A stretch of DNA of 64,000 bases, taken from the NCBI RefSeq assembly GCF_024137025.1, contig NZ_JAMYJR010000032.1, positions 124,001-188,000 of the forward strand, written 5' to 3'. The notes below the pieces were generated by a model. The model made no database searches and had not been told where the DNA came from. It saw only the letters and a list, made by a program, of their open reading frames with translations. Positions within the stretch are counted from its first letter, which is position 1, and the number at the start of each line of letters is the position of its first letter. Made by a program: the position numbers and the translations under genes. The stretch is from Paractinoplanes aksuensis (GTDB lineage Bacteria > Actinomycetota > Actinomycetes > Mycobacteriales > Micromonosporaceae). Below, one piece after another: positions 1-8,310 of this stretch.

Positions 1-864
1 CCGCGCGGCGAACTGCAGCTGCTGCCCATGGTGCGCCGGCTCAGCGAGCGCCCCGGCTCGGACGAGTTCTGGGCGCTGCCGTTCAACACCGACGTCGGCA
101 TGCTCTACCGCCGGATCACCGACAAGGCCGTCGCCGACGACAAGCCCGACCTGGCCGAGGTGCTGGCCCGCGCGCCCGGCGAGTTCGTCGGGCAGTTGCG
201 GACGGTCGGCCCGCAGACCGACGAGGCCTTCGTGATCAACGTGCTCGAGCACGCGCTGGCCCAGGACGAGGCGATCCTCGAGGCCGACGGCACGATCTCG
301 TTCAGCCTCGGGCAGTGGCGCGAGGCGGTCGGCCCGCTGGCCGCGGCGATCAAGGACAAGAAGGTGCGCACCGAGGCCGGCGAGGACTACACCACCCGTA
401 CGTTCCAGCGGTCCGACCTGCGCTACATGCGCAACTGGCCCCGGTCGTACCCGGCCATCGACCGCGCCGAGCGCACGAAGAAGGACACGGCCGAGGTGCG
501 GATCGGCGCGCTGCCCAACGGCATCATCGGCGGTCAGAGCCTGGCCGTATCGGCCACCAGCGAGAACCGGGACGTGGCCGAGGAAGCCATCCACTTCCTG
601 ACCAGCCCTTCGTCCCAGATGCACCTGGCCAAGTACGGCTTCGCCCCGACCAGCCTCGACGCGTACATCGACCAGGGCCTGAGCGAGGAGCTGCCCCACC
701 TCTACGACATCCGGCTCGCGATGGAGTCGGCCCGGCCGCGGCCGCTGCTAGAGAGGTACACCGAGTTCTCGCAGTTCTTCGCCGACCACATGCGCCGCTA
801 CCTGTACGACGGGGAACAGCTCACCCAGCGGTTCATCGAAGACCTGCAGGGGACGTTGCGATGA
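1..864 (+). CDS. Extracellular solute-binding protein (family 1), 5' truncated by window edge
   Basis: The reading frame is open from base 1, so the N-terminus, including any lipoprotein signal, lies outside the window. The visible C-terminal ~287 residues look like the ligand-binding part of an ABC sugar-uptake binding protein: a PFNTDVGMLYRR stretch, a YPAIDRA segment, then a GALPNGIIGGQSLAVS segment followed by 'TSENRDVAEEAIHFLTSP', the usual end of lobe closure in family 1 binding proteins. The known role of the family is to capture a carbohydrate outside the membrane and deliver it to an MalF/MalG-type permease. No permease gene is visible. Its stop overlaps the next start as ATGA, so the three first genes form one operon. 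The substrate cannot be told. Confidence 0.8.
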   Translation, partial: PRGELQLLPMVRRLSERPGSDEFWALPFNTDVGMLYRRITDKAVADDKPDLAEVLARAPGEFVGQLRTVGPQTDEAFVINVLEHALAQDEAILEADGTISFSLGQWREAVGPLAAAIKDKKVRTEAGEDYTTRTFQRSDLRYMRNWPRSYPAIDRAERTKKDTAEVRIGALPNGIIGGQSLAVSATSENRDVAEEAIHFLTSPSSQMHLAKYGFAPTSLDAYIDQGLSEELPHLYDIRLAMESARPRPLLERYTEFSQFFADHMRRYLYDGEQLTQRFIEDLQGTLR

Positions 865-1211
865 ACGACGTGGCAATCGACGCCTGGCAGATCCCGATCC
901 TCGTCACCGCGGCCATCGTGCTGGTCGAGGCCGGCTTCAACCTGATCCTGCGCTACCGGGGCAGCCGCCCGCCCTCGCAGCGGTTGCGCACCGCCGGGTT
1001 CGGGGTGCTCGTGCTGCTGACGATCACCGTCTTCGTGGCCGCGCTCGGTCCGACCCGGGCCGATCAGCTGTCCAGTGTGGCCGCCGCGGTGGCCGCGGTG
1101 GTCGCGCTGTGGCTCACCTATCGCTCCTACAACGCGACTTCTCGGGCCCGCGAAGAGCGGGAAGAGGCTGCGGCGGAGCCCGATGATCCAGGAGAATCCG
1201 ACCATGGGTGA
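861..1211 (+). CDS. Small integral membrane protein
   Basis: A 116-residue protein with two or three hydrophobic segments (about residues 9-29, 44-62 and 70-86) and a charged C-terminal tail (SRAREEREEAAAEPDD). The ATG overlaps the upstream stop by 4 bp, which fixes the start and shows translational coupling to the binding-protein gene. I do not recognise a family. The position suggests a membrane accessory of the same operon; no function can be assigned. Confidence 0.7.
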   Translation: MNDVAIDAWQIPILVTAAIVLVEAGFNLILRYRGSRPPSQRLRTAGFGVLVLLTITVFVAALGPTRADQLSSVAAAVAAVVALWLTYRSYNATSRAREEREEAAAEPDDPGESDHG

Positions 1212-1758
1212 CTTACGGGTGGTGGTGTGCGGCGGATCGGCCGCCGGGGGAGTGCTCGAGCTGGTCGTGGCCGCCTGCCGGCGCGGCTGGACGGTCGACG
1301 TCACGGCGACGGCCAACGCCCTCGAGTTCATGGACCCGAGCGAGGTGGCCCGGGCCTGCGGCCGCCCCATCCGCACCACGTACAAGTTCGCGGCCGACGG
1401 CACCCGAATCTCGCCCCCGGCCGACGCCATGATCGTCGCCCCGGCCACCTTCAACACGATCAACAAGCTGGCCAACGGCATCGCCGACACCTACCCGCTG
1501 AGCTCGATGGCCGACGTCATCGGCCGCGGCGTGCCCACTGTCCTGGTCCCCGCGGTCAACGAGCCGCTGGCGGCCCGCCGCCCGTTCCGCCGCTCGCTCG
1601 ACGAGCTGCGGGCCGAGGGCGTCCGCGTGCTGTTCGGCCCGGTCGACGGCTGGGTCCCCGGCAGCGACGCCCCGTTCCCCTGGATCAAGGCCCTCGACCT
1701 GGCCGAGGACGTCTTCGGATTGACCCGTATGGATAGCCGCGCTTCGATGGGGGCATGA
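1204..1758 (+). CDS. Flavoprotein of the phosphopantothenoylcysteine decarboxylase-like (HFCD) family
   Basis: The 184-residue protein starts with a Rossmann-like strand and glycine turn (VVVCGGSAAGG) and contains 'APATFNTINKLANGIAD' and 'VPTVLVPAVNE'. These correspond to the PASANT and PxMN motifs of HFCD flavoproteins, which bind FMN and decarboxylate C-terminal or pantothenate-linked cysteine. The catalytic His early in PPCDC is not obvious, so the enzymatic reaction is uncertain. The start ATG is preceded by AGGAGA about 8 bp upstream and overlaps the upstream stop, so it belongs to the same operon. Stand-alone members of this family in actinobacteria are usually uncharacterised. Confidence 0.7.
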   Translation: MGDLRVVVCGGSAAGGVLELVVAACRRGWTVDVTATANALEFMDPSEVARACGRPIRTTYKFAADGTRISPPADAMIVAPATFNTINKLANGIADTYPLSSMADVIGRGVPTVLVPAVNEPLAARRPFRRSLDELRAEGVRVLFGPVDGWVPGSDAPFPWIKALDLAEDVFGLTRMDSRASMGA

Positions 1759-1876
1759 CTCGCTTTTCTCGGCGGTGGCGCTGACCGTGGCCTCGACGGC
1801 CGCCCCGGATGATCGTCGAGAGCCGCTGTCCGATAGTCGATAGGCCCGTGCTGAGCTGCGTGTCTAGCCTGATCGC

Positions 1877-4447
1877 GTGACGGTGCTGCTGGAGCGTTCG
1901 GCCGAGCTTGCCGCCCTCGAGGGACTGCTCGCCGGCAGTGCGGCCGGTGGGCGGGTCGCCGTGATCAGCGGTGAGGCGGGTGCGGGCAAGTCCACTCTGG
2001 CCGCCGCGTTCGCCGAGGCGGCCGGGCCGCGGGCGCAGATGCTGTGGGGCGGCTGCGATCCGCTGCTGACGCCGCGTGCGCTCGGGCCGCTGCACGACAT
2101 CGCCCGGCAGCTCGGTGGGCGCCTGCGGGAGCGGATCGGCGACGGCTCCCGCGGCGAGGCCTTCGACCTGTTGCTCGAGGCCCTCGACCGGCCGCCGCAG
2201 GCCGCCCGCCCGGTCGTGGTGCTGGAAGACCTGCACTGGGCCGACGAGGCCACGCTCGACATGGTCGCGTTCCTCGGGCGGCGGCTCGCGCTGTGCCGGG
2301 CCCTGCTGCTGGTCACCTATCGCGAGGACGAGGTCGGCCCCGGCCACCGGCTGCGCACGGTCCTGGCCGGACTGCCGCAGGGGCTGGTCCGCCGGGTCGG
2401 GCTGCCGCCCCTTACCGTGGCCGCGGTGGCCGAGCTGGCGCGGCGCGCGGGCCGGTCGGCGCCCGACGTGCACGCGGTCACGGGCGGCAACCCGCTGCTG
2501 GTCACCGAGGTGCTCGCGGCCCCGGCGGCGGGAGTGCCGCCGACCGTACGCGATCTGGTGCTCAGCCGCCTGGCCACGGTCAGCCCGTCCGCCCGCGAGG
2601 TCGCCCACCTGGTCTCGGTCGTCCCGTCCCGGGCCGGGCCGGAACTGCTGGGGAGTGTGCTGGCCGAGGTCGACGAGTGCCTCGACCGCGGAGTGCTCAC
2701 GGCCCGCGGCAACGGCGTCGCCTTCCGCCACGAGCTGCTGCGCCGGGCCGTCGAGGAAAGCCTTTCCCCCGTACGCCGCCAGGCCCTGCACGCCCGCATC
2801 CTGAGCGCTCTGGAGGCGAGTGACAAGGCCGATCCGGCCCGCCTCGTGCACCACGCCCACCACGCCGGCGACACCGTGGCCGTGCTGCGCCTGACCCCGG
2901 TCGCCGCTCGACGAGCCGCCGCGCTGGGCGCCCACAAGGAGGCCGCGGCCCACTACGCGCGGGCGCTGCCACTGGCCGCCGACCGGCCGGCGGTCGAGCG
3001 GGCCGAGCTGCTCGAGGAGTACACGCGAGCGGCCTACCACGGGGGTCAGACCGAGGCCCTCGACGCCTGCCGCGAGGCCCTGGCCCTGCGCACCGAGCTC
3101 GGCGAACCGGTCGCGATCGGCGTCGGCCTGCGCTGGATGTCCCGGCTGAGCTGGTGGAACGGGCGCCCCGAGCAGGCCCGCGACTTCGGGTTCCGGTCGG
3201 TCGAGGTGCTCGAGTCGCAGCCGCCGGGGCCCGAGCTGGCCGCCGCGTACAGCAATCTGTCCCAGCTCTTCATGCTCGGCGACGAGGACGAGCGGTCGAT
3301 CGTCTGGGCCGAGCGCGCGATCGAGCTGGCCCGCGCCCTCGGCGACCGGGACACCGAGGTGCACGCCCTGATCAACCTGGGCTCGGCCCGGATGCACCTG
3401 GGCGACCCGGCCGGGGTGGCCGAGTTGCGCCGCGCGCACGACCTGGCCGTGCTGGCCGGCGGGCTCGACGACTCGGCCGGGCGGGCCCTGGTCAACCTGG
3501 CCAGCAGCGCCGTCGACGCGTACGACTTCGACCTGGCCGAGCAGACGTTCGACCGGATCCTGCCGTTCCTGGTCGCCCGCGACCTCGACGGTTACCACCG
3601 CCACCTGCTCGGGCACCGCGCGCGGCTGCTGCTGGCCCGGGGCGACTGGGCGGCCGCGGCCGACGACGCGGCCGAGGCGCTGTCCGGCCCGACGATGCAC
3701 GGCGGCGGCCTGATCCCGGCCGTAGTGGCCCGGGCTGTGCTGCGGGCCCGGCGCGACGAACCGGGCGCGCTCGACGACGCGCGCGAGGCCGGGGAGCGCG
3801 GCTACCCGACCGGGGAGGCCCAGTTCCTCTGCACCGCCGCGATCGCCCTGGCCGAGGCGTACTGGCTGGCCGGCGACCCGGTGCGGGCCGGGCAGGAGGC
3901 CGAGCGGGGGCTGCGGGTGGCGGTGCGGATCGGCCATCCGTGGTTCGCCGGCGAGCTGGCCTTCTGGAAGTGGCGGTCGGGCGACAAGTCGCCGGCCCCG
4001 GCGGTCGCGGCGGCGCCGTTCCGCCTGGTGATCGACGGCGACTGGCGGGCCGCCGCGGCGGCCTGGACCGAGATGGGCTGCACCTATCTGGCCGCCTGCT
4101 GCCTGGCCCACGGTGATGCCGCCGCGACGACCGAGGCGCTGCGCGTCTTCGACCGCCTGGGCGCGGTCGCCCCGGCCCGCCGCCTGCGGGCCGAGCTGCG
4201 CGACCGGGGCCTGCGGGTGCCGCGGGGCCCGCGCCCGTCCACGGCGGCCGACCCGACCGGGCTCACCGGCCGCCAGCAAGAGGTGCTGGGGCTGCTGGCC
4301 GAGGGGCTGAGCAACGCCGACATCGCGGCCCGGCTCACCCTGTCGGCCAAGACCGTGGATCACCACGTCTCGGCCGTCCTGGGCAAGCTCGGTGTCTCGT
4401 CCCGGGGCCGGGCCGCCGCCGAGGCCCGCGAGCGTGGCCTGATCTGA
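1877..4447 (+). CDS. LuxR-family transcriptional regulator with AAA ATPase domain (LAL type)
   Basis: An 856-residue large ATP-binding regulator of the LuxR family. The N-terminal AAA domain has a Walker A GEAGAGKS at residues 32-39 and a Walker B VVVLED at 113-118 followed by LHWAD. The middle is a long Ala/Leu-rich helical region compatible with TPR-like repeats. The last ~60 residues are a LuxR/GerE helix-turn-helix (LTGRQQEVL ... SNADIAARL ... AKTVDHHVSAVLGKL). Members are known as pathway-specific activators of catabolic or secondary-metabolite genes. GTG start at 1877. It is followed 59 bp later by a methyltransferase gene on the same strand, a possible co-transcribed partner or target. 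The inducer is unknown. Confidence 0.9.
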   Translation: MTVLLERSAELAALEGLLAGSAAGGRVAVISGEAGAGKSTLAAAFAEAAGPRAQMLWGGCDPLLTPRALGPLHDIARQLGGRLRERIGDGSRGEAFDLLLEALDRPPQAARPVVVLEDLHWADEATLDMVAFLGRRLALCRALLLVTYREDEVGPGHRLRTVLAGLPQGLVRRVGLPPLTVAAVAELARRAGRSAPDVHAVTGGNPLLVTEVLAAPAAGVPPTVRDLVLSRLATVSPSAREVAHLVSVVPSRAGPELLGSVLAEVDECLDRGVLTARGNGVAFRHELLRRAVEESLSPVRRQALHARILSALEASDKADPARLVHHAHHAGDTVAVLRLTPVAARRAAALGAHKEAAAHYARALPLAADRPAVERAELLEEYTRAAYHGGQTEALDACREALALRTELGEPVAIGVGLRWMSRLSWWNGRPEQARDFGFRSVEVLESQPPGPELAAAYSNLSQLFMLGDEDERSIVWAERAIELARALGDRDTEVHALINLGSARMHLGDPAGVAELRRAHDLAVLAGGLDDSAGRALVNLASSAVDAYDFDLAEQTFDRILPFLVARDLDGYHRHLLGHRARLLLARGDWAAAADDAAEALSGPTMHGGGLIPAVVARAVLRARRDEPGALDDAREAGERGYPTGEAQFLCTAAIALAEAYWLAGDPVRAGQEAERGLRVAVRIGHPWFAGELAFWKWRSGDKSPAPAVAAAPFRLVIDGDWRAAAAAWTEMGCTYLAACCLAHGDAAATTEALRVFDRLGAVAPARRLRAELRDRGLRVPRGPRPSTAADPTGLTGRQQEVLGLLAEGLSNADIAARLTLSAKTVDHHVSAVLGKLGVSSRGRAAAEARERGLI

Positions 4448-4506
4448 GCCCAACATAGGGAGCTCTCCCCATGTGCTGGGGAGAGCGGACTCCTACCGTC
4501 GAAGAC

Positions 4507-5316
4507 ATGAGTGAACTGGTACTTGAGGGTCTGAAGGCCAAGCAGCAGAAGACCTGGGCGAGCGGCGACTACGGCGCGGTGGCGGCCCTGATCCATTCGA
4601 TGGCCGAGGACACGATCCAGGCCGCCGACCTGGCCGCCGGGGCCGACGTGCTCGACGTCGCGGCCGGCACCGGCAACGCCTCGATCGCGGCGGCCCGGTG
4701 CGGGTGCCGGGTGACGGCCACCGACTACGTGCCGGGCCTGCTGGTGCGGGCCCGGGAGCGGGCCGACGCCGAGCGGCTGCCGCTGACCACGGAGATCGCG
4801 GACGCCGAGAACCTGCCCTATCCGGACGGCCGGTTCGACGCGGTGGTGTCGGTGGTCGGCGCGATGTTCGCCCCTGACCAGGAGCGTACGGCGGCCGAAC
4901 TGACCCGGGTCACTCGCAGCGGCGGCACGGTGGCCTTGGCCAACTGGACGCCCGACGGCTTCATCGGCGAGATGTTCCGCACGGTCGGCCGCCGGGTCCC
5001 GCCGCCGCCCGGCATCCGCGGCCCGGTCGAGTGGGGCAGCGAGGAACGGGTCCGCGAGCTCTTCGGCGACCGGGTGCGGGACCTGCGCACCGAGCGGCAC
5101 GACTTCGTCTTCCGCTTCACCTCGCCCGAGCACTTCGCCGACTACTTCCGGGAGCACTACGGCCCGACCCTGAAGGCGTTCGAGGCGCTGGGCCCGGACG
5201 GGGGCAAGCCGCTCTACGACGACCTGGTGTCGCTGGCCGGCCGCTACAACACCGCCACCGACGGCACCGCCCGCATCCCGTCGACCTACCTGCGGATCGT
5301 GGCCACGCGCGCCTGA
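4507..5316 (+). CDS. Class I SAM-dependent methyltransferase
   Basis: 269 residues. Motif I is VLDVAAGTGNASIAAA near residue 45, an acidic post-I position follows in VTATDY, and the PDGRFDAVVSVVGAMF segment corresponds to motifs II-III of UbiE/Methyltransf_11 proteins. The C-terminal part is helical and may cap the substrate pocket. The frame opens 12 codons earlier, but ATG 4507 fits the family's usual N-terminus. The substrate is unknown. The neighbouring LuxR-type regulator on the same strand may control it. Confidence 0.85.
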   Translation: MSELVLEGLKAKQQKTWASGDYGAVAALIHSMAEDTIQAADLAAGADVLDVAAGTGNASIAAARCGCRVTATDYVPGLLVRARERADAERLPLTTEIADAENLPYPDGRFDAVVSVVGAMFAPDQERTAAELTRVTRSGGTVALANWTPDGFIGEMFRTVGRRVPPPPGIRGPVEWGSEERVRELFGDRVRDLRTERHDFVFRFTSPEHFADYFREHYGPTLKAFEALGPDGGKPLYDDLVSLAGRYNTATDGTARIPSTYLRIVATRA

Positions 5317-5388
5317 GAACGAGTGGACCCGGCGCCGAGGGGGAGGCCGGGGCCCATCCTCATGAACATCCAAATCGGATCAAAAGAG

Positions 5389-5904
5389 CTACGCCTGCGC
5401 CTCTTGGCTCCGGGGCGGCAGCGGATGCGGGGTGTCGGCCGGGAAGTGCAGTTCGGCCGAGCGGGCGCCCGGGGCGAGCAGGTCGAGCGCCTCGGTCAGC
5501 GCCGTCGCCCCGGCCGTCCCCAGCTTCTCGAACTCCATCTTGATCACGGGCGTGGCCAGCTTGGCCAGCCCGTGCAGTTCGAGCTCGATCCGGTACGTCA
5601 CTTCACAGCCCGGTTCGGCCGGGCGCACGGTGACGGTGTCGACGCAGGTGGCGCCCTCGTTGCGCCCGTGGAACACGAGCCGCCCGGGTGTCACCTCGAC
5701 CAGCGTGTAGGTCATCTCGGTGCTGATGCCGAGCAGCCGGCAGGCCTGGTGCCAGGTGGCCCCGGGCGCGATCGGCCCGGTGTTGCCCCGGGTGGCCTGC
5801 CGGACGGCCGGGTCCCAGACCGCGGTGTTGCCGAAATCGCTCAGATAGCCGAGCGCCGCACCGGGGTCGGCACTGCAGGCCAGCGTGCGCTCCACGACGA
5901 TCAT
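5389..5904 (-). CDS. SRPBCC (START/polyketide cyclase-like) family protein
   Basis: 171 residues with the pattern of the SRPBCC helix-grip fold: an N-terminal strand (MIVVERTLACSAD), a 'YLSDFGNTAVWDPAV' segment typical of the first helices and gate, several alternating strands (TYTLVEVTPGRLVFHG, VDTVTVRPA, VTYRIELEL) and a long C-terminal helix. The family binds hydrophobic ligands; some members are cyclases or immunity/stress proteins. There is no catalytic signature that defines the role here. It is convergent with the upstream methyltransferase. Confidence 0.75.
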   Translation of the reverse strand: MIVVERTLACSADPGAALGYLSDFGNTAVWDPAVRQATRGNTGPIAPGATWHQACRLLGISTEMTYTLVEVTPGRLVFHGRNEGATCVDTVTVRPAEPGCEVTYRIELELHGLAKLATPVIKMEFEKLGTAGATALTEALDLLAPGARSAELHFPADTPHPLPPRSQEAQA

Positions 5905-5974
5905 GAATCCCCCAGGGCGTCGGCATGCTGCTCCAGCCTAATGGCCGCTTCTGATCACTGCCCTGTTTTCTTGC

Positions 5975-6098
5975 GCACCGCGAAATCACGCACCCGTTCC
6001 CTGGGGCACCGCGAAATCACGCACCCGTTCCTTGGGGCGCCGCGAAATCACCACCCGTTTCCTCGGGCGCCGCGAAATCACGCACGAAGCGCCGCTGC
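5975..6098. repeat. ~31-bp tandem repeat, nearly four copies
   Basis: A unit beginning GCACCGCGAAATCACGCACC starts at 5975 and 6006, and again as GCGCCGCGAAATCA at 6037 and 6067, giving periods of 31, 31 and 30 bp. The third copy has lost one base (ATCACCACCC instead of ATCACGCACCC). The last copies run into the 3' end of the phosphatase gene on the minus strand, so its C-terminal codons (FAAPEETGGDFAAPQGTGA) are themselves part of the array. Because the period is not a multiple of three, each copy reads in another frame. Confidence 0.9.
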
Positions 6099-6508
6099 CA
6101 CGGGGTCTCGACGGCCCGCGGGTGGTAGTGCTCCCGCACGTACGCCACCGCCTCGGCCGCGGGCACCCCGTCGATCACGGCCAGGCAGGCCAGCGCGGTT
6201 CCGGTGCGCCCGCGCCCGCCGCCGCAGGCGACCTCGACCCGCTCGGTCGCGGCGCGCTGCCAGGCTTCCTTCAAGATCTTTCCCGCGTACGCCGGATCGC
6301 GCGGCAGCCGGAAGTCGGGCCACCGCACCCAGCGGCTGACCCACCCGAACTCGGGCGGCGCCGAGCCCAGCAGATAGACGCCGAACTCCGGCGGGTGCCC
6401 CGACGGCATCGGATCCCGCAACCCGCGTCCGCGCACCAGCCGCCCCGACGGCAGCCGCATCAGCCCCGCCCCACCCGCTACCCACACCGGCCTCGTCACG
6501 GTTTTCAT
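6017..6508 (-). CDS. Protein-tyrosine/dual-specificity phosphatase-like protein
   Basis: 163 residues. The signature loop CX5R is present as CGGGRGRTG (Cys95, Arg101), preceded by VEVA where most family members have VHC, and an upstream WPDF (Asp65) could supply the general acid. These are the catalytic parts of small cysteine phosphatases. The replacement of the usual His before the catalytic Cys by Ala is unusual but tolerated in some members. The C-terminus (from about residue 143) lies in a 31-bp tandem repeat and is probably a recent extension. Divergent from the argS leader; the shared upstream region is only 26 bp. Confidence 0.75.
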   Translation of the reverse strand: MKTVTRPVWVAGGAGLMRLPSGRLVRGRGLRDPMPSGHPPEFGVYLLGSAPPEFGWVSRWVRWPDFRLPRDPAYAGKILKEAWQRAATERVEVACGGGRGRTGTALACLAVIDGVPAAEAVAYVREHYHPRAVETPWQRRFVRDFAAPEETGGDFAAPQGTGA

Positions 6509-6522
6509 CTTGCCCGGTGCGT

Positions 6523-6528
6523 TACCCT
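6523..6528 (+). promoter_or_regulatory. Candidate -10 element (TACCCT) for a leaderless argS leader transcript
   Basis: The hexamer TACCCT fits the actinobacterial TANNNT consensus, and its last base sits seven bases before ATG 6535, so transcription would begin at or next to the A of the leader ORF start codon. No convincing -35 is seen and no Shine-Dalgarno sequence precedes the ATG. This is an inference from spacing only. Confidence 0.4.
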
Positions 6529-6534
6529 GGCCCC

Positions 6535-6582
6535 ATGCAGACCTTCAGCGAGCGACGCCGGCCTCTCCACGGCCGCCGCTGA
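6535..6582 (+). CDS. Candidate arginine-rich leader peptide of argS
   Basis: A 15-codon ORF reading MQTFSERRRPLHGRR, with five Arg codons in two clusters (CGA CGC CGG and CGC CGC), ends 91 bp before the argS start. It is followed by a perfect 8-bp hairpin, and part of the first Arg cluster (CGCCGG, 6556-6561) is complementary to the hairpin's left arm (CCGGCG, 6597-6602), so alternative pairings are possible. That is the layout of a transcription attenuator sensing charged tRNA-Arg upstream of the enzyme that charges it. No experimental support; the peptide is too short to prove by coding statistics. Confidence 0.5.
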   Translation: MQTFSERRRPLHGRR

Positions 6583-6596
6583 GTTCTTGCTGTTCC

Positions 6597-6617
6597 CCGG
6601 CGGGTCGATCCCGCCGG
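6597..6617 (+). promoter_or_regulatory. argS: Hairpin in the argS leader (possible attenuator stem)
   Basis: CCGGCGGG (6597-6604) and CCCGCCGG (6610-6617) pair perfectly over 8 bp around a TCGAT loop, 15 bases after the leader-peptide stop. There is no U-tract after it, so it would be a U-less (GC-rich) terminator of the kind common in actinobacteria, or a translational block. A competing stem, CGGCC (6559-6563) with GGCCG (6571-6575), lies inside the Arg codon clusters. Confidence 0.5.
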
Positions 6618-6673
6618 CGCCTGTCTCGCAGTCCCGGTCGACCCGTCATCCGCGTACGTCGATGGGGTTGATC

Positions 6674-8286
6674 ATGAATCTCGAAGCTCTCCTGGCCACC
6701 CGGCTCGCGGTCGCCCTCGAAGCGGTCGCCGGCCGCCCGGTCGACCCCGTGGTGCGGGCGTCGCAGCACGCCGACTTCCAGTCCGGGGCCGCGCTGGCCC
6801 TGGCCCGCACGCTGGGCCGCGCCCCGCGGCAGATCGCGGCCGAGTGGCCGAGCGGGCCGATCTGTCGGGGCTGGCCGAGGTCGAGATCTCCGGCCCCGGC
6901 TTCCTCAACCTCACCGTGGCCGACGACGTGCTGGTGGAGCTGCTCGCCGGGCCCGACACCCCGCCGCCGGCCGACCCGCAGCGGGTCGTGATCGACTACT
7001 CCTCGCCCAACGTGGCCAAGGAGCTGCATGTCGGCCATCTGCGGTCGACCGTCATCGGCGACGCGCTGGCCCGGCTGTTCGAGTGGGCCGGTCACGACGT
7101 CGTGCGGGTCAACCACCTCGGCGACTGGGGCACCCAGTTCGGGATGCTGATCGAGCACATGTCCGACCTGGGCGGCCTCGACGGTGAGTTCGGCCTGAGC
7201 GATCTCACCGCGTTCTACCGGCAGGCCCGGGTCAAGTTCGACGGCGACGACGATTTCCGCACCCGGGCCCGGTTGCGGGTGGTCGCGCTGCAGAGCGGCG
7301 ACGGGCCGACCCGGCAGATGTGGCGCCGGCTGGTCGAGCAGTCCGAGCGGAGTTTCGTGGCCGACTACGACCGGCTCGGCATCACGCTCGGCCTCGAGGA
7401 CTTCGCCGGCGAGAGCTCCTATCAGGATCAGCTCGCCTCGGTGCTCGACGAACTGACGGCCCAGGGCCTGCTGGTCGAGAGCGAGGGCGCGCTGTGCGCT
7501 TTCCCGGCCGGGTTCACCGGCCGTGACGGCCGGCCGTTCCCGCTGATCGTGCGCAAGAGCGACGGCGGTTTCGGGTACGCGGCGACCGACCTCGCGGCCC
7601 TGCGGCACCGGGCGCGGGACCTGAAGGGCGACCGGCTGCTCTATGTCGTCGGCGCCCCGCAGAGCATGCACTTCCAGATGGTGTTCGCGGTCGGCCGGGA
7701 CGCGGGCTGGCTCGACGGCGGGGTCAGCGCCGAGCACATCGGCTTCGGCTCGATCCTGGGCGCCGACGGCAAGATGTTCAAGAGCCGGTCGGGCGAGACG
7801 ATCAAGTTGGGCGACCTGCTCGACGAGGCCGACGCCCGGGCCAGCACGCCCGCGGTCGGCATCGGCGCCATCAAGTACGCCGATCTCTCCTCCGACCGGC
7901 GCGGCGACTACGTCTTCGACTGGGACCGGATGCTGGCCACGACCGGCAACACCGGCCCGTACCTGCAGTACGCCCTGGCCCGGATCCGGTCGGTGCTGCG
8001 CAAGGCCACCGTCGAACCCGGCCCGGTCGTGCTGGGCGAGGAGGCCGAGCGGCGGCTGGCCCTGACGTTGCTCGGACTCGAACCGGCCGTGGCCGCCGCG
8101 ATCGAGCACTGCGAGCCGCACCGGCTGGCCGTCCACCTGCACGAGGTGGCGGCTGCGTTCTCCACCTTCTACGAGAGATGCCCGATCCAGTCCTCGCCGA
8201 GCCGGGTCGCGCTGACCGCGCGCACCGGTGACAGCCTGCGGCTGGGCCTCGACCTGCTCGGCCTCCCGGTGCCCGAGGCCATGTAG
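6674..8286 (+). CDS. argS: Arginyl-tRNA synthetase, with an apparent -1 frameshift near 6843
   Basis: Class I synthetase that charges tRNA-Arg. The N-terminal tRNA-binding domain reads from ATG 6674 (MNLEALLATRLAVALEAV ... ALARTLGRAPRQIAAE), but the rest of the protein lies one frame away from about 6844 (AERADLSGLAEVEISGPG onward). Adding one G in GAG(G)TGGCC would restore a normal ~538-residue enzyme. The HIGH motif is HVGH in YSSPNVAKELHVGHLRST, the KMSKS loop is KMFKSRSGET, and the C-terminus has the DALR anticodon-binding domain ending in the Met typical of ArgRS. Either a sequencing error, a real lesion, or internal initiation at GTG 6844 (which would lack the D-loop-binding domain). 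Confidence 0.85.
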
Positions 8287-8310
8287 AGACCATCGCCGAT
8301 ATCGAGAGTT

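Noticed and set aside
1685..4456. A very long open frame antisense to the LuxR-type regulator
   Set aside because: Gly/Arg/Gln/Pro-rich without motifs, exactly opposite a good gene; it is the usual shadow frame of GC-rich coding DNA. The same holds for long antisense frames over argS/nucleotidase, aceE, the E1 gene and the fab operon.
6535..6673. T-box riboswitch upstream of argS
   Set aside because: No AGGGUGGNACCGCG-like T-box bulge sequence and the leader is too short; an Arg-rich ORF with hairpins explains the region better.
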